A stretch of DNA of 23,290 bases from Sphaerosporella brunnea (taxonomy: Eukaryota > Ascomycota > Pezizomycetes > Pezizales > Pyronemataceae): the NCBI GenBank assembly GCA_008704415.1, contig VXIS01000511.1, positions 1-23,290 of the forward strand, given 5' to 3'. Position numbers and translations under genes: made by a program. The notes beneath the pieces were generated by a model. The model did no database searches, was not told the DNA's origin, and was given only the letters and a program-made list of their open reading frames with translations. This document shows, piece after piece, positions 9,018 to 17,794 of this stretch (position 1 is its first letter; each line of letters begins with the position of its first letter).

Positions 9018-9828
9018 TCGGACGCAGGGCGGCGAACCTAGCGATACTGTAAAGGTTGTTGCAGTGGAATCACACGATCCGCGCTGCTGTCACAGTTGTG
9101 TGCGTTGTGCATATCAAACAAGGCAGATGAGGACGGGCGCTGTAGCCGATCTCACAAGGACGCATCGGGATGCTTTCTGAAGCTACACAGTGAAGTCCAG
9201 CAGCGGTCCTGGAGATGGACTCGCACCATGCAGGCTTGCCAGCGTGGCACTGCGGATCAGGGTGGTGTCAAAGTTTGTTGCAATCGCGACTGAGAGAATG
9301 TCGGCGGCGTCGAAAGGGACTGTTGGACGTGTGGAGATTGATGATGCAAAGCAAGTCCTTGAAATCATGTCACCTTAAATCGGGTTGAAACGAGACTGCA
9401 ACCTACAGCATATTCCTGACGCTCAGGAAGTTGGGAGATCGACTCATGTCACCGTTTAACGCCGCACGCACGGCAACCACGGCGCATGATTGACGCATTC
9501 ATCTCCGCAGCGCCGCATTTCTGCCGAGATAACATAGCTTTATATTGGTATACCTGCGGTACCGGCATATGGTATTGCAAGTTGCTTCGATAGTCATGGT
9601 AACATGCATCAAATATAGTGCTCCGAGGACCAGCGGCCAACACCACCTTCTCGCAACCTGGACGCAATATTGTCACCGGCGCGCGGCGGTGACACGGGCA
9701 TACTCTTTCAAGCACGTCAAAACCCGGGAAATCATGCCGCGGTTCGGTCTCGTACACAGATAATTTCACGAACGCCACCATCACCGGCAGCCTTAAAAAA
9801 CACAAAACCACAAAAAACAAAGAAATCT
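9018..9828. other. no gene recognised
   Basis: Short frames only. A minus-strand frame from 9832 has a signal-peptide-like start but begins at GTG, and a plus-strand frame at 9190-9378 is coding-like but unrecognised. An A-rich run (about 9796-9824) lies just past the stop of the 9829-10449 gene, on its 3' side. Confidence 0.35.
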
Positions 9829-10449
9829 TCACCCCCTAAAGAACTCCAACCTCCTCTCCGCCAACACGCGCACAATCGGCCTGGTGATACCTGCCTCCTG
9901 CAGCCTGGTGCGGAGGGAGGCACGCCCAAAGTCCGCCCTCCCGTGTGCGCCTGGCACCGGCTTCGCAAGCTCGTGCAGGTCGGGGACAACTACCAACATT
10001 AACATCTCGCAACAGATTTTGCCCAGCAAGGACTTGCAATTATCCGCGCCGTCGTAATAGCAGCTTCGCCCCACCCGGATGCGGCCGAACTTGTCGGCCG
10101 CTGGCCTTGCCGGCCAAAATGCCGTCCACATCACACCTGCCATGGTGCTGGGGCGGCGGCGAGGAAAGTTTCGACGGAGCCACATCTCCTCCATGCTGGG
10201 AGTGGGGGGAGGTGCCACGGTAACTGGGTTTGTGATGGTGGCTGGTGGCGCGGGCTCCTCGTTATCGGAGTTAAGGTCGATCGGATCGGCTTCGGTGCCG
10301 GATCCGGCAAACTTTGTCTTTGGCTTCTTGCGGAAGCGTGGGCAGGGTGTGGGGTTGTACTCGTCGGCGTCGTCGATGTCCGAGGATGGGGAACGCGAGC
10401 GTTTGTGGGAGGTGTGTAGCGGGTTGTGCGAAACATTGGGTGTCGTCAT
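9829..10449 (-). CDS. hypothetical protein, 206 aa, likely nuclear
   Basis: ATG at 10447-10449 to TGA at 9829-9831. This start is chosen over the in-frame one at 10536 because TATATAAATA sits at 10497-10506, 47 bp upstream, and the duplicate copy keeps the same ATG. Residues 1-60 are Ser/His/Asp-rich with SDIDDADEYNP, a basic patch RFRKKPKTK (possible nuclear signal) and PIDLNSDNEE, which resembles a SUMO-interacting motif (hydrophobic core followed by acidic residues). A Pro/Thr-rich linker follows. The C-terminal half is compact: RRNFPRRRPSTMAGVMWTAF, then GRSCYYDGADNCKSLLGKICC, the hydrophobic MLMLVVVPDLHELAKP, and a charged end LRTRLQEAGITRPIVRVLAE. I do not recognise a family. The frame is open throughout and a decayed paralogue lies about 1.6 kb away in the same orientation. 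Confidence 0.65.
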   Translation of the reverse strand: MTTPNVSHNPLHTSHKRSRSPSSDIDDADEYNPTPCPRFRKKPKTKFAGSGTEADPIDLNSDNEEPAPPATITNPVTVAPPPTPSMEEMWLRRNFPRRRPSTMAGVMWTAFWPARPAADKFGRIRVGRSCYYDGADNCKSLLGKICCEMLMLVVVPDLHELAKPVPGAHGRADFGRASLRTRLQEAGITRPIVRVLAERRLEFFRG

Positions 10450-10589
10450 GGTGGTGGATGCGTGGAATGATTGTACTCGAGACCTTGCAAATATGCTATT
10501 TATATACCAGTTAGGGTCCAGACTGCGCGGACCCATTCACGCTCATCGTGGATTGGGTTGCCATTGACGCTGGACTGGCGCTGCTCTTG
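10125..10589. repeat. direct duplication, copy B (gene plus promoter)
   Basis: Partner of 8551-9017. Contains the N-terminal part of the intact gene and its upstream region. An imperfect inverted pair GGGTCC...GGACCC lies just upstream of the TATA box (about 10514-10533) and is largely kept in copy A. Confidence 0.85.
10497..10506 (-). promoter_or_regulatory. TATA box of the 206-aa gene
   Basis: TATATAAATA on the minus strand, 47 bp before the chosen ATG and conserved in the duplicate. Confidence 0.65.
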
Positions 10590-11988
10590 ATGAAACTCGG
10601 TTCGGCGGACCAAGCTGCAAGACCGATAACTGACAATGATCTGCCTACCCCGCTGATAGTGTGGCGGCGTCCAAAGCGCTGGTCTGTAATGCAGAGACGC
10701 TGCGTCCTGGGATACCGCACTATGCGCAGGCTCGTATTCGGTGCAGAGCGCCGGGTGCTCCGTCCGAGGGTTGCAACCCGGTGACGAAGCGGCTTCTGCA
10801 AGGTGATTTACCCACTGGCGAGGGCGCACGTCCTTGGCCTCGAAACCGTATGTGCGCGACCCCATTAAAAGCCAAGCCCCGACCGAGTTCAACAGCCACG
10901 AAGCCCGTGCCTGCCCAACGAGCGATTTTCTCAGAGCTCGCTGAGCCCCCGATCCCGTCCCGTCCGAGGGCTGAAACCCCTTACGACTCTCTCCCAACCC
11001 CGTCCGAGTGGTTACATCAGAGCTGTTTCTAGAGCTGAACGACTTCCCCACCCCATCCGTGCTGAACTCCCTCCATGCGCGGCAACCCTGTGCGTATGCA
11101 GCACGCACATTGTGCGTTTATATTGCTCCTGGCACGGCGAGCCGTGTAATACCACAATGCCCATGATCACCGCGGTGAATCGCAGATACATGTTCATACA
11201 GGGCGGTTCATCTTCGGCAGTGAGCCCCGGGTATACCTACACCGTCATCACTGTTGACGTACGGACGACCATGAGGATGCGGTAGACTCCACGAACGATC
11301 AGAGATGGTGGTAGTCAGAGGAAGAAAATGTCATTTTCCACCAGAACTTTGGGGGAGGTAAACCCTCCCGTCCTCACTACTCAGCACTCCACGCCGCTCG
11401 CCAGCACTCTATCCCGCTCCGCTCTACCAGGCCCTCCGGGCCGCAATAATCGCGTTGTGGATGCGACCGCTCTGTGTATTCACGATTGGAGCCTGTGTGT
11501 TTTCTGAGAGTAGGATCCGGATGCCAGCCAACCAGGCGTCAGACGGGCGCTCACCACAAGACTGCATCGCGCACCGAACACCGAACCCCGCAGCATCTGC
11601 ATAGCGGCAGCTTAATATCTTCCCAGGATCTTGAAAACCCTGGAAAAGAAGGGATGTGGACAGAAGACTAAGACCTTCTCCATCAAGTGCGGGAGGAGGC
11701 GGACTATCTCCCAACTCCGCCCGGACAGTATGTTGAGCTTCGCATCCCAGGCGCATACTATCAAGTTGTTTTAGTAGTAATGGTAGATAGTATGAAGAGG
11801 CACTCCGAGCTGCCTGCCAGTGCCAGTGAGCCAGAGCTCCGGCGACCCCAGCTCAGAGAGCGATACCAAGAGGCATGGCCCACGCGAAGCAATCCCCTCG
11901 GTGCCCATTACACGAACTCTCTTCTGCTCCCACCAGCGGCAGAGGCAGTGGAGAGCCGTCCTGCACTAACACCATTACAACAAATACA
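10590..11988. other. no gene recognised
   Basis: Frames such as 10661-11032 (plus) and 11424-11756 (minus) are open but have no motif or good start. CCGTCCGAG recurs three times at about 10759, 10961 and 11000, with related sequence around the first two. Nothing else can be supported. Confidence 0.35.
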
Positions 11989-12547
11989 TGAGTCGACGTG
12001 CAGTCTTTGAATGCCAGGGCAGCGAGTGAGAGAGACGAAAGAATTGGGAAGGGGAGAAGCACAACGTGAGAGGAAAGGCTCCAGGCATTGGGTATTGAAG
12101 ACAATGCAAAGGAGTGGAAGACGAATGCGAAAGGGGAATGTTTTTTGGAAAGGCTGTCATGACGGAGAGCAGCCACATTGGTCGGGTTTACTGAGTCACA
12201 ACAACGGAGGTGGAGGCAGGATGAAAAGAAAATCTTCGATCCTCCGGAGAAGAGTTGGAGGATGGGAAGTGGCAGAAGAGTGGAGTGGCCTAGAATGGAG
12301 GAGCGTCTGGCTTCGACATGGAGAGCAGGTTGAGAGACGGGACTTGCGATCACAAGAAAGTGGTTTGAGAAACGTGCAAAGACGATTTTTGAGGAGGAAT
12401 ATGCGCAGGGAGTCATGGCAGTGGACGGCTACAGATGGATAGTTGGGGCGCAACTTTTAAGACTGCTTGACGAACAGGGTGCTTTGATGCCGGAGATTGA
12501 GGTCAAAGAGTAGGATGAGGATGAAGTTGAAGTTGCTGTAGACGTGT
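11989..12547 (+). pseudogene. transposase-like relic with Tc5/CENP-B-type HTH resemblance
   Basis: One frame reads coherently from about 11992 to 12547, interrupted by TGA at about 12055, 12169 and 12331 and by TAG near 12511. Around the third TGA the reading is RRVEWPRMEERLASTWRAG, then ETGLAITRKWFEKRAKTIFE and EEYAQ. This resembles the W-P-x-M-E-x-x-L...W-F-x-x-x-A-K-x-x-F-x-x-x-Y pattern of Tc5/CENP-B helix-turn-helix domains of fungal DNA transposons. At each of the three TGA codons an arginine CGA would fit, a C-to-T change. The downstream part LLRLLDEQGALMPEIEVKE is unrecognised and no catalytic triad is seen. Family assignment is tentative; pseudogene status is firm. Confidence 0.45.
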
Positions 12548-12986
12548 AATGATTGATTTTCTGGCAGTGGCGGCGTCAACACAGCGGTTTCTGGCGTCTA
12601 TTGTTGCCTACCCCCCGCAGCTCCGTAACTACGTCTGAAAAAATTGCGCGGTATATGATGAATTTTGCAGTATTTGAGAATGAATCCATGGATCAAGCAC
12701 TACGTACATTGTGGCATCAACAGAGGCGACGCGGCAGACCGAGGTGCTCAAGCTAGACGTGAAAGCAGGCAGCGGGCAGCGATGCCCATCACAGAACAAA
12801 ACGCCGCCGGTTAGTTTCACAGGCGCTATTGAAGGCGCTCCACATCATCACATTGACAAGAACAAATACACGAGGAAACGCCAGGAGCGCGCTGAACCAA
12901 TGCTTCCTTCCGACACACAACACTCCAATAACCAGTGCCTTCCATGCAGATCGTGGCATTTCCGGCCCCCATCGACCGAATGTTTC
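12548..12986. other. no gene recognised
   Basis: No motif-bearing frame on either strand. It could be an extension of the relic on its left. Confidence 0.35.
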
Positions 12987-13052
12987 CTAACCGCCAAATG
13001 TCAATATGGAGATCGTTGGAACCGGAAGATTACATGCCTTATGCTCGCCGAT

Positions 13053-13124
13053 GAGCGTGAAAAACAGGGGCCATACAGGCGTCCTGTTCCCCGTGCAAAC
13101 AGTTCCAGAAGGAACCCACGGACC
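13053..13124. repeat. diverged direct repeat, copy 1
   Basis: Pairs with 13493-13577. Shared blocks are GAG(C/T)GT(G/A)AAAAA, TGCAAACAGTT and AACCCACGGACC in the same order. Both code for a Cys-containing segment on the minus strand. Confidence 0.55.
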
Positions 13125-13492
13125 TATGGTGCGAGCAACAACTGAATTCTTAGGTGCAGACAACGGACAGGTGGAGGCAGGGGGCAGGAAGGGACCAGGC
13201 GTCACCGGAAACCGCATCCCGCGTGGCGTTGGGGCTGTATAAGTAGGCAAGACCGGGGGATGGCTAGGCGGGGGGCAGGGACAAGGGACGGGACAGTTGG
13301 TGGCAGAGACAGGTGGGTTTAACACCGCCGGTTCCATGTTGAGTGTGGGCTCCTCTTCCTCCTTCTTTGCCGCGTTGATACGGATGCGGCCATCAGCGTC
13401 CTCGAAGACAGCCCGCTCCTGGTCTGCTGCATGACAGTTAGCAATGATATTCCTGCATGGGAGCCGACCAGGGACATACCGGTTGCTCCAAC

Positions 13493-13577
13493 GAGTGTAA
13501 AAAAACAAGAGACCTTACACTCGCCCGGTCCCCCCTGCAAACAGTTGTTCCCTGTGAGAGAAAACAACCCACGGACC
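13493..13577. repeat. diverged direct repeat, copy 2
   Basis: Partner of 13053-13124 in the same orientation, longer by small insertions between TGCAAACAGTT and AACCCACGGACC. Confidence 0.55.
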
Positions 13578-13594
13578 GAGCGCGATGTGCGCAT

Positions 13595-13953
13595 TGCATA
13601 TGCAATAGTCTGTAGGTGGTGTTAGCTTTCTGCCACCATGATGCTATGGCGGATTTTGAAAGTGGTAGCTACTGGTCGACGTGATGAGGATAAGTGTGTA
13701 TCGTGTGGAGCATCGCGATGTACGCGTCCTGAAGGTCCTGTTGGGCATTAAAAATTACAATTGAAAGCGAAATACAGGACGGAACGAGCAGATTGATGCA
13801 GACAGTTGCTTAGAGTGGTATCAGTACTGCTATGCGAAAGTGGACCGCAGATGAGGTATGTTGGCAGCGCAATGAATAAGGAATGGGATGTGACTAGACG
13901 CTAAGGACGAGATTGCAAAAACGTGGACGCGTAGACCCGCGGTGCAGTAGTCA
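13595..13953. other. no gene recognised
   Basis: No open frame with motifs and no repeat. Confidence 0.4.
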
Positions 13954-14155
13954 GATATTGTTGGAAAACGAGCTTTCTAGGTGTGACGGGACGAGTGGCT
14001 AGGGTCGAGGTGGGACTGAGTGCTATCCAGTGAAGCTGTGAGATGGTGTCTATACGTAGCTAGGCTAGCATGTAAACAAAGTAATACAACTATCGCTTAC
14101 CCATCTATTCTGACTAAGCTCCATCTCTCTACACGTCCACACTTTCAACAGATAT
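13954..14155 (+). mobile_element. solo copia LTR with GATAT target duplication
   Basis: The LTR occupies 13959-14150 (192 bp), TGTTGGAAAAC to CTTTCAACA. GATAT flanks it at 13954-13958 and 14151-14155. It is clearly related to the 216-bp LTR of the full copia element: GCTTTCTAGGT, GGGACGAGTGG, GTAGCTAGGCTAGCATG, ATTCTGACTAAGCT and TCTCTCTAC are shared in order. It has diverged and lacks the insertion and doubled ACTTTCAAC end of the full-length version. Recombination between two LTRs of an earlier insertion explains it. Confidence 0.95.
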
Positions 14156-14226
14156 TACAGCGCGATTGAAACGCGGGTTAGCAGGCCAGTGATTTTCGTC
14201 CATGGAGCAATTTTCTGTTGTGCAGT

Positions 14227-14466
14227 TATGGTGCAAGCGGCCTTAAACCAACCTGTCGCTCAAAGGTTTCCCGACTTCAATAACATCACAAGATTGCGCG
14301 ACTGGTGGATGCCAGCGCCTCAGTCTTACAGCGCGCATCTTACTTAGGGGACGGGAGGGCTGTTTCCCTGGAGTTCTCACCTAATGATCATTTTATTATA
14401 AACAGTCATTGCCATCTCCACCACCCACCACTGGCGACGGGTCGGTTTAAGGCCGCCTGCACGATA
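14227..14466. mobile_element. MITE-like element with ~31-bp terminal inverted repeats and TA flanks
   Basis: 14229-14259 and 14434-14464 are inverted repeats matching at 27 of 31 positions; three of the four mismatches are transitions. The core GCGGCCTTAAACC is perfect. TA lies at both outer edges (14227-14228 and 14465-14466), fitting the TA duplication of Tc1/mariner-type elements. The 236-bp interior has no coding frame, so the element would be non-autonomous. No autonomous partner is in the window. Confidence 0.7.
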
Positions 14467-14633
14467 CCTCTTTCCTGTGACTGAAGTGGTCTTATCGTCA
14501 CGCTTTTTCTACACTATTTTCTACACTACATTGGCAGTTAGACTGGGAGCTGGAAGGACGGAGCAGCACCAAGAGGCAGGCCTCGAGCCCCTGGGAGCGA
14601 GAGATTGGCGGGGGTAGTACTGGCAACTCGGAG

Positions 14634-14638
14634 GCCGA
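14634..14638. repeat. target-site duplication, left (GCCGA)
   Basis: Identical to 19520-19524 immediately outside the other LTR. Confidence 0.95.
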
Positions 14639-14854
14639 TGTTGAAAAACGGGCTTTCTAGGTATGCCGGGACGAGTGGGATGGTATGACTAGGGTTTAGG
14701 TGGAACCGAGTGCCAGCCAGTGCAGCTGTGAAGTGGTGTCTTTCGTAGCTAGGCTAGCATGAAACTAAGCAATACAGCAATCGCTTACCCACCTTCCATC
14801 CATTCTGACTAAGCTTTGTCTCTCTACGCGTCCGTACTTTCAACACTTTCAACA
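14639..14854 (+). repeat. copia 5' LTR
   Basis: Starts TGTTGAAAAACGGGC and ends CTTTCAACA. The 3' part carries ACTTTCAAC twice in tandem. No clear TATA box is seen. Confidence 0.97.
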
Positions 14855-14877
14855 GGTTATGAGCCCTGTCGCGCTTT
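14855..14877 (+). other. primer-binding site, half initiator-tRNA-Met type
   Basis: GGTTATGAGCCCTGTCGC follows the LTR with no gap. Its complement (GCGACAGGGCTCATAACC) contains the CAU anticodon and matches the 5' half of eukaryotic initiator tRNA-Met up to the anticodon loop, not the tRNA 3' end. Drosophila copia and yeast Ty5 are known to prime with such half-tRNAs. Confidence 0.85.
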
Positions 14878-14926
14878 CCTGAAAAACGAAATCGCTTCCC
14901 TATCGATAACCGACAAATCATCAACG

Positions 14927-15859
14927 ATGGCCTCGAAAACGCAGATGTTTAAGCATCCCAAAGGCACCTTCGATCTTCTTACCACCGAAAACTACGCATC
15001 ATGGGCGATAAACATGCGACGCATCCTTCGCTCGTCCGATGCCTGGGATATCGTAACCGGTGACGAAGAAGAACCCGATCAGCCTGCGCCCAACGCATCT
15101 GAGCGCATCCGGCAAGCCTTCAAGGACTACAGACACCGAAAAGAGGATGCAGCTACCTACATCTTCAATGGATGCTGCAAGACCGTGAAAGTCATGATAA
15201 GCGGCACCGATGATCCCAAAGAAATGTGGGATAAGCTTGCCAGCAAGCTCAACACGGCCAACTCTGCTCTTGGACGACAACAACTGCACCAGAAATTCCT
15301 AATGATGAGGCCAAAAGCTGGAGCTCCCATAGCCGACTACTTCACCGCGCTTGAAGAGATTCGAGACCAAATTGCAGGCACCGATGAGGCGATTTCCGAC
15401 ACGACGTTCAAAACGCACATATTCAACTACCTGCCACCAGTATTCGCAATGACCATCAACAACCAGCAAAACCGGCCTGAAGCCACCATCGAAAGCATCT
15501 GCAACGCCCTTATCGAAGATGAGCGACTGCGATCAATGAAAACTACTGCCGATGCCGTAGCAGAAGCTTTGGCAACAAGCTCCAAGCATCCTTCTAGAAG
15601 ACCAAAGAAACTATGCGACTTCTGTAGGACGACAACTCACAACACAGCAGAATGCTGGAGCAAAGACGGCTCTAGGAAAAGCACTAAACGACCTCACGGC
15701 GACTCTGATAACGAGAAACCCAGTTCTTCAAAGGTGACTTGTTTCTACTGCGGCGAAACTGGCCACAGACTAGCCATATGTCCAGTCCGACGGAAGGCCA
15801 AATCTATGCGAAGATCCAGAACTGCAAAAGACTCTGACGATGAAGGATCGTCCCTCTGA
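14927..15859 (+). CDS. gag: copia Gag, 310 aa
   Basis: Structural protein that packages element RNA into virus-like particles. ATG at 14927 is the first in frame after the PBS; stop UGA at 15857-15859. Residues 8-30 contain FKHPKGTFDLLTTENYASW, the usual start of copia Gag (F-x-x-L-x-x-x-N-Y-x-x-W). The middle is the retrotransposon Gag/UBN2-like helical region (for example MWDKLASKLNTAN and FLMMRPKAGAPIADY). Two CX2CX4HX4C zinc knuckles lie near the C-terminus: C230-C233-H238-C243 and C272-C275-H280-C285. The tail is basic, then Asp/Ser-rich. The stop is in frame with pol and probably leaky. The frame is intact. Confidence 0.93.
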   Translation: MASKTQMFKHPKGTFDLLTTENYASWAINMRRILRSSDAWDIVTGDEEEPDQPAPNASERIRQAFKDYRHRKEDAATYIFNGCCKTVKVMISGTDDPKEMWDKLASKLNTANSALGRQQLHQKFLMMRPKAGAPIADYFTALEEIRDQIAGTDEAISDTTFKTHIFNYLPPVFAMTINNQQNRPEATIESICNALIEDERLRSMKTTADAVAEALATSSKHPSRRPKKLCDFCRTTTHNTAECWSKDGSRKSTKRPHGDSDNEKPSSSKVTCFYCGETGHRLAICPVRRKAKSMRRSRTAKDSDDEGSSL

Positions 15860-15910
15860 CGGTTGCCGACCTCCGCTCTCAACGCATCAACATCACTTGA
15901 CGCGGAGGTC
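15857..15910 (+). promoter_or_regulatory. probable stop-codon readthrough signal (UGA-CGG plus 3' stem-loop)
   Basis: UGA at 15857-15859 is followed by CGG. After an 8-nt spacer (15860-15867), GACCTCCGC at 15868-15876 pairs perfectly with GCGGAGGTC at 15902-15910, leaving a 25-nt loop. Gag and Pol are in the same frame on either side. Type II viral readthrough uses UGA-CGG or UGA-CUA with a stem starting about 8 nt downstream, which is the same layout. Function is inferred. Confidence 0.75.
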
Positions 15911-16375
15911 CTACTAGCCATGAAACCCACCTTAACTACCACCACGACTTGGATCATCGACTCGGGAGCGTCCGAGCATATGTGTAACGATATCAACTGC
16001 TTCCTTCAGAAAACCTTAACGGCGACAAACTACAAGATCAAACTCGGTGACGAAACTGAGCTGACAGCTTCCTACGTCGGAACCGCATACATCAACGGAA
16101 TACCTCTACACCACGCACTACTAGTACCCGAATTCCGTCTATCTCTAGTCTCTGTCTCACGATTGGACAAAGAAGGCTACAAGTCTGTATTCTTTGACGG
16201 AAAGGTCACAATCACCGACAAGAGAAATCAAACTCTGTTTACAGCTACCGAAGAGACTGGTCTCTACAGAACCTACTCGAAGAAGCATGATGCCTTGATT
16301 ACTACCCGATCGGGAAAGAAGACGCTCCCACCACGAGCTGAAAAACATTGCATACGACCTCCAGATGAGGACATT

Positions 16376-16555
16376 ACGACGACTACTACGCGCAAGAGCG
16401 CATCGCCTCCTGTTGAGGTTACGACTACTACTACGCGCAAGAGCGCATCGCCTCCTGCTGAGGTTACGACTACTACTACGCGCAAGAGCGCATCGCCTCC
16501 TGCTGAGGTTACGACTACTACTACGCGCAAGAGCGTATCGCCTCCTGCTGAGGAT
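16376..16555 (+). repeat. 45-bp coding minisatellite, four units
   Basis: Units start at 16376, 16421, 16466 and 16511, each 45 bp and in frame, encoding TTTTTRKSASPPAEV-like 15-mers. They differ by a few substitutions (V for A, V for S, D for V). They lie between protease and integrase. Confidence 0.97.
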
Positions 16556-17794
16556 ACGACTACTGAGATGATGACGCCTACACTTGAAAACAGCCCGTCT
16601 GCGTCAGACAACGCCACATTATGGCACAAGAGGCTAGCTCACCTCAACCACGTATCTATGAAAAAGCTTCTTGGCCTTCAGATCGCTACCCTGAATTGCG
16701 ATATATGCATAACAGCTAAACAGACTCAGAAGTTTGACAGAGCGAAGCAGAAGAGAGCGACAAAGCCATACGAATTCATTCACTCAGATCTATGCGGACC
16801 TCTCAAGACAAGCATCGGAGGAGCATCATACTACATCGTATATATAGACGATCTCACCAGATACACTGAGGTCTGTTTCTTGGTCACGAAAAACGCCCCC
16901 GAAATCATCTCGAAGTTTAAGGGCTTCCAAGCAGCCATCCAGAACAAGGGACACTCCATCCAACGCTTTCGCTGTGACAACGGAGGTGGAGAATACAACA
17001 ACACCGAATTCCAGAAGGTTCTTACAGACTCGGGAATCCGCTACGAACCTGCTCCTGCCTACACGCAGCATAAGAATGGCGTAGCCGAAAGGATGATCCG
17101 CACTATCAACACTAAGGCTCGCTGCATGCTACTCGACGCTAAGCTCCCTATGCGATTCTGGGCCGAAGCCGTAAGGACAGCAGTCTATCTCCACCGACGG
17201 ACTCCAACTGCAGCCTGCAATCACGTGACGCCATACGAAATGCTATATAGCGACAAGCCTCCACTGCAGCATCTTCGACGATTCGGCTGCGTTGCCTACA
17301 AATTCATCCCGAAAGAGCAGCGCAAGGACAAGAAATTCGGTATACGATCGCGGCCCTGCATGATGCTAGGATACGTCCACGACACCACCAAAATCTGGCG
17401 TATATGGGACTTCGATCGTGGCTTACACGGAGGAGCTGTCGAATGCTCGAATGTCGTCTTCAGAGAGGACCAAAACGGATACGGCGCCTACCGACCAGAA
17501 AACGACGACAACGACGGCAACGACGTCAGATTTCCAACCGATCACGATGACGTAAGCAACTCAGACGAGGACATTGTCAGTTACAACAGTCACTCCCGTC
17601 GAGCAGCGAATGCCATCATAGTCGAAAAGGCAAATCGAGGGGGGAATGACACAATCAATCCGATTAGCCTTCGCTATGAGCCAGATCCTACTTCTCTCAA
17701 AGAAGCCATGTCAAGCATCCACAAAGTCTCCTGGATTGACGCAATGAAGGACGAGTGGAAGTCGCTCCTAGACAACCATACCTTCGAATTCACT

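Larger units (their letters stand above)
12987..13594 (-). pseudogene. unrecognised Cys-rich protein relic
   Basis: Minus-strand frames combine into a Cys-rich layout: NNCLQGGPGECKVSC (about 13505-13550), a frameshift, then WSNRYVPGRLPCRNIIANC and an acidic segment AVFEDADGRIRINAAKKEEEE (about 13360-13490). A long Pro/Thr-rich linker with NCPVPCPC follows, and further down a second Cys block, NCLHGEQDAC (about 13075-13105). The first and last Cys blocks derive from a direct repeat. The spacing recalls fungal zinc-binding proteins, but I cannot name a family. No ATG start is credible, and frameshifts suggest decay. Confidence 0.3.

Noticed and set aside
9190..9378. Plus-strand 62-codon frame with a helical, AAA-ATPase-tail-like end
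   Set aside because: The resemblance is slight, no upstream ATPase motifs exist, and I could not support a family.
9449..9832. Minus-strand frame with a signal-peptide-like start and several cysteines
   Set aside because: It begins at GTG, not ATG. Its first codons come from an A/T-rich tail just past the stop of the neighbouring gene, and no homology is recognised.
11853..12416. 187-codon minus-strand open frame
   Set aside because: It is antisense to the transposase-like relic and rich in Ser/Leu/Phe as expected for a shadow frame.
15857..15859. UGA as a simple disabling mutation in a single-ORF element
   Set aside because: Not excluded, but the CGG context, the exact 8-nt spacing and the perfect 9-bp stem together make a functional leaky stop more likely.
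16273..16629. 118-codon minus-strand frame with Val-rich repeats
   Set aside because: It is the antisense of the 45-bp minisatellite in copia pol.
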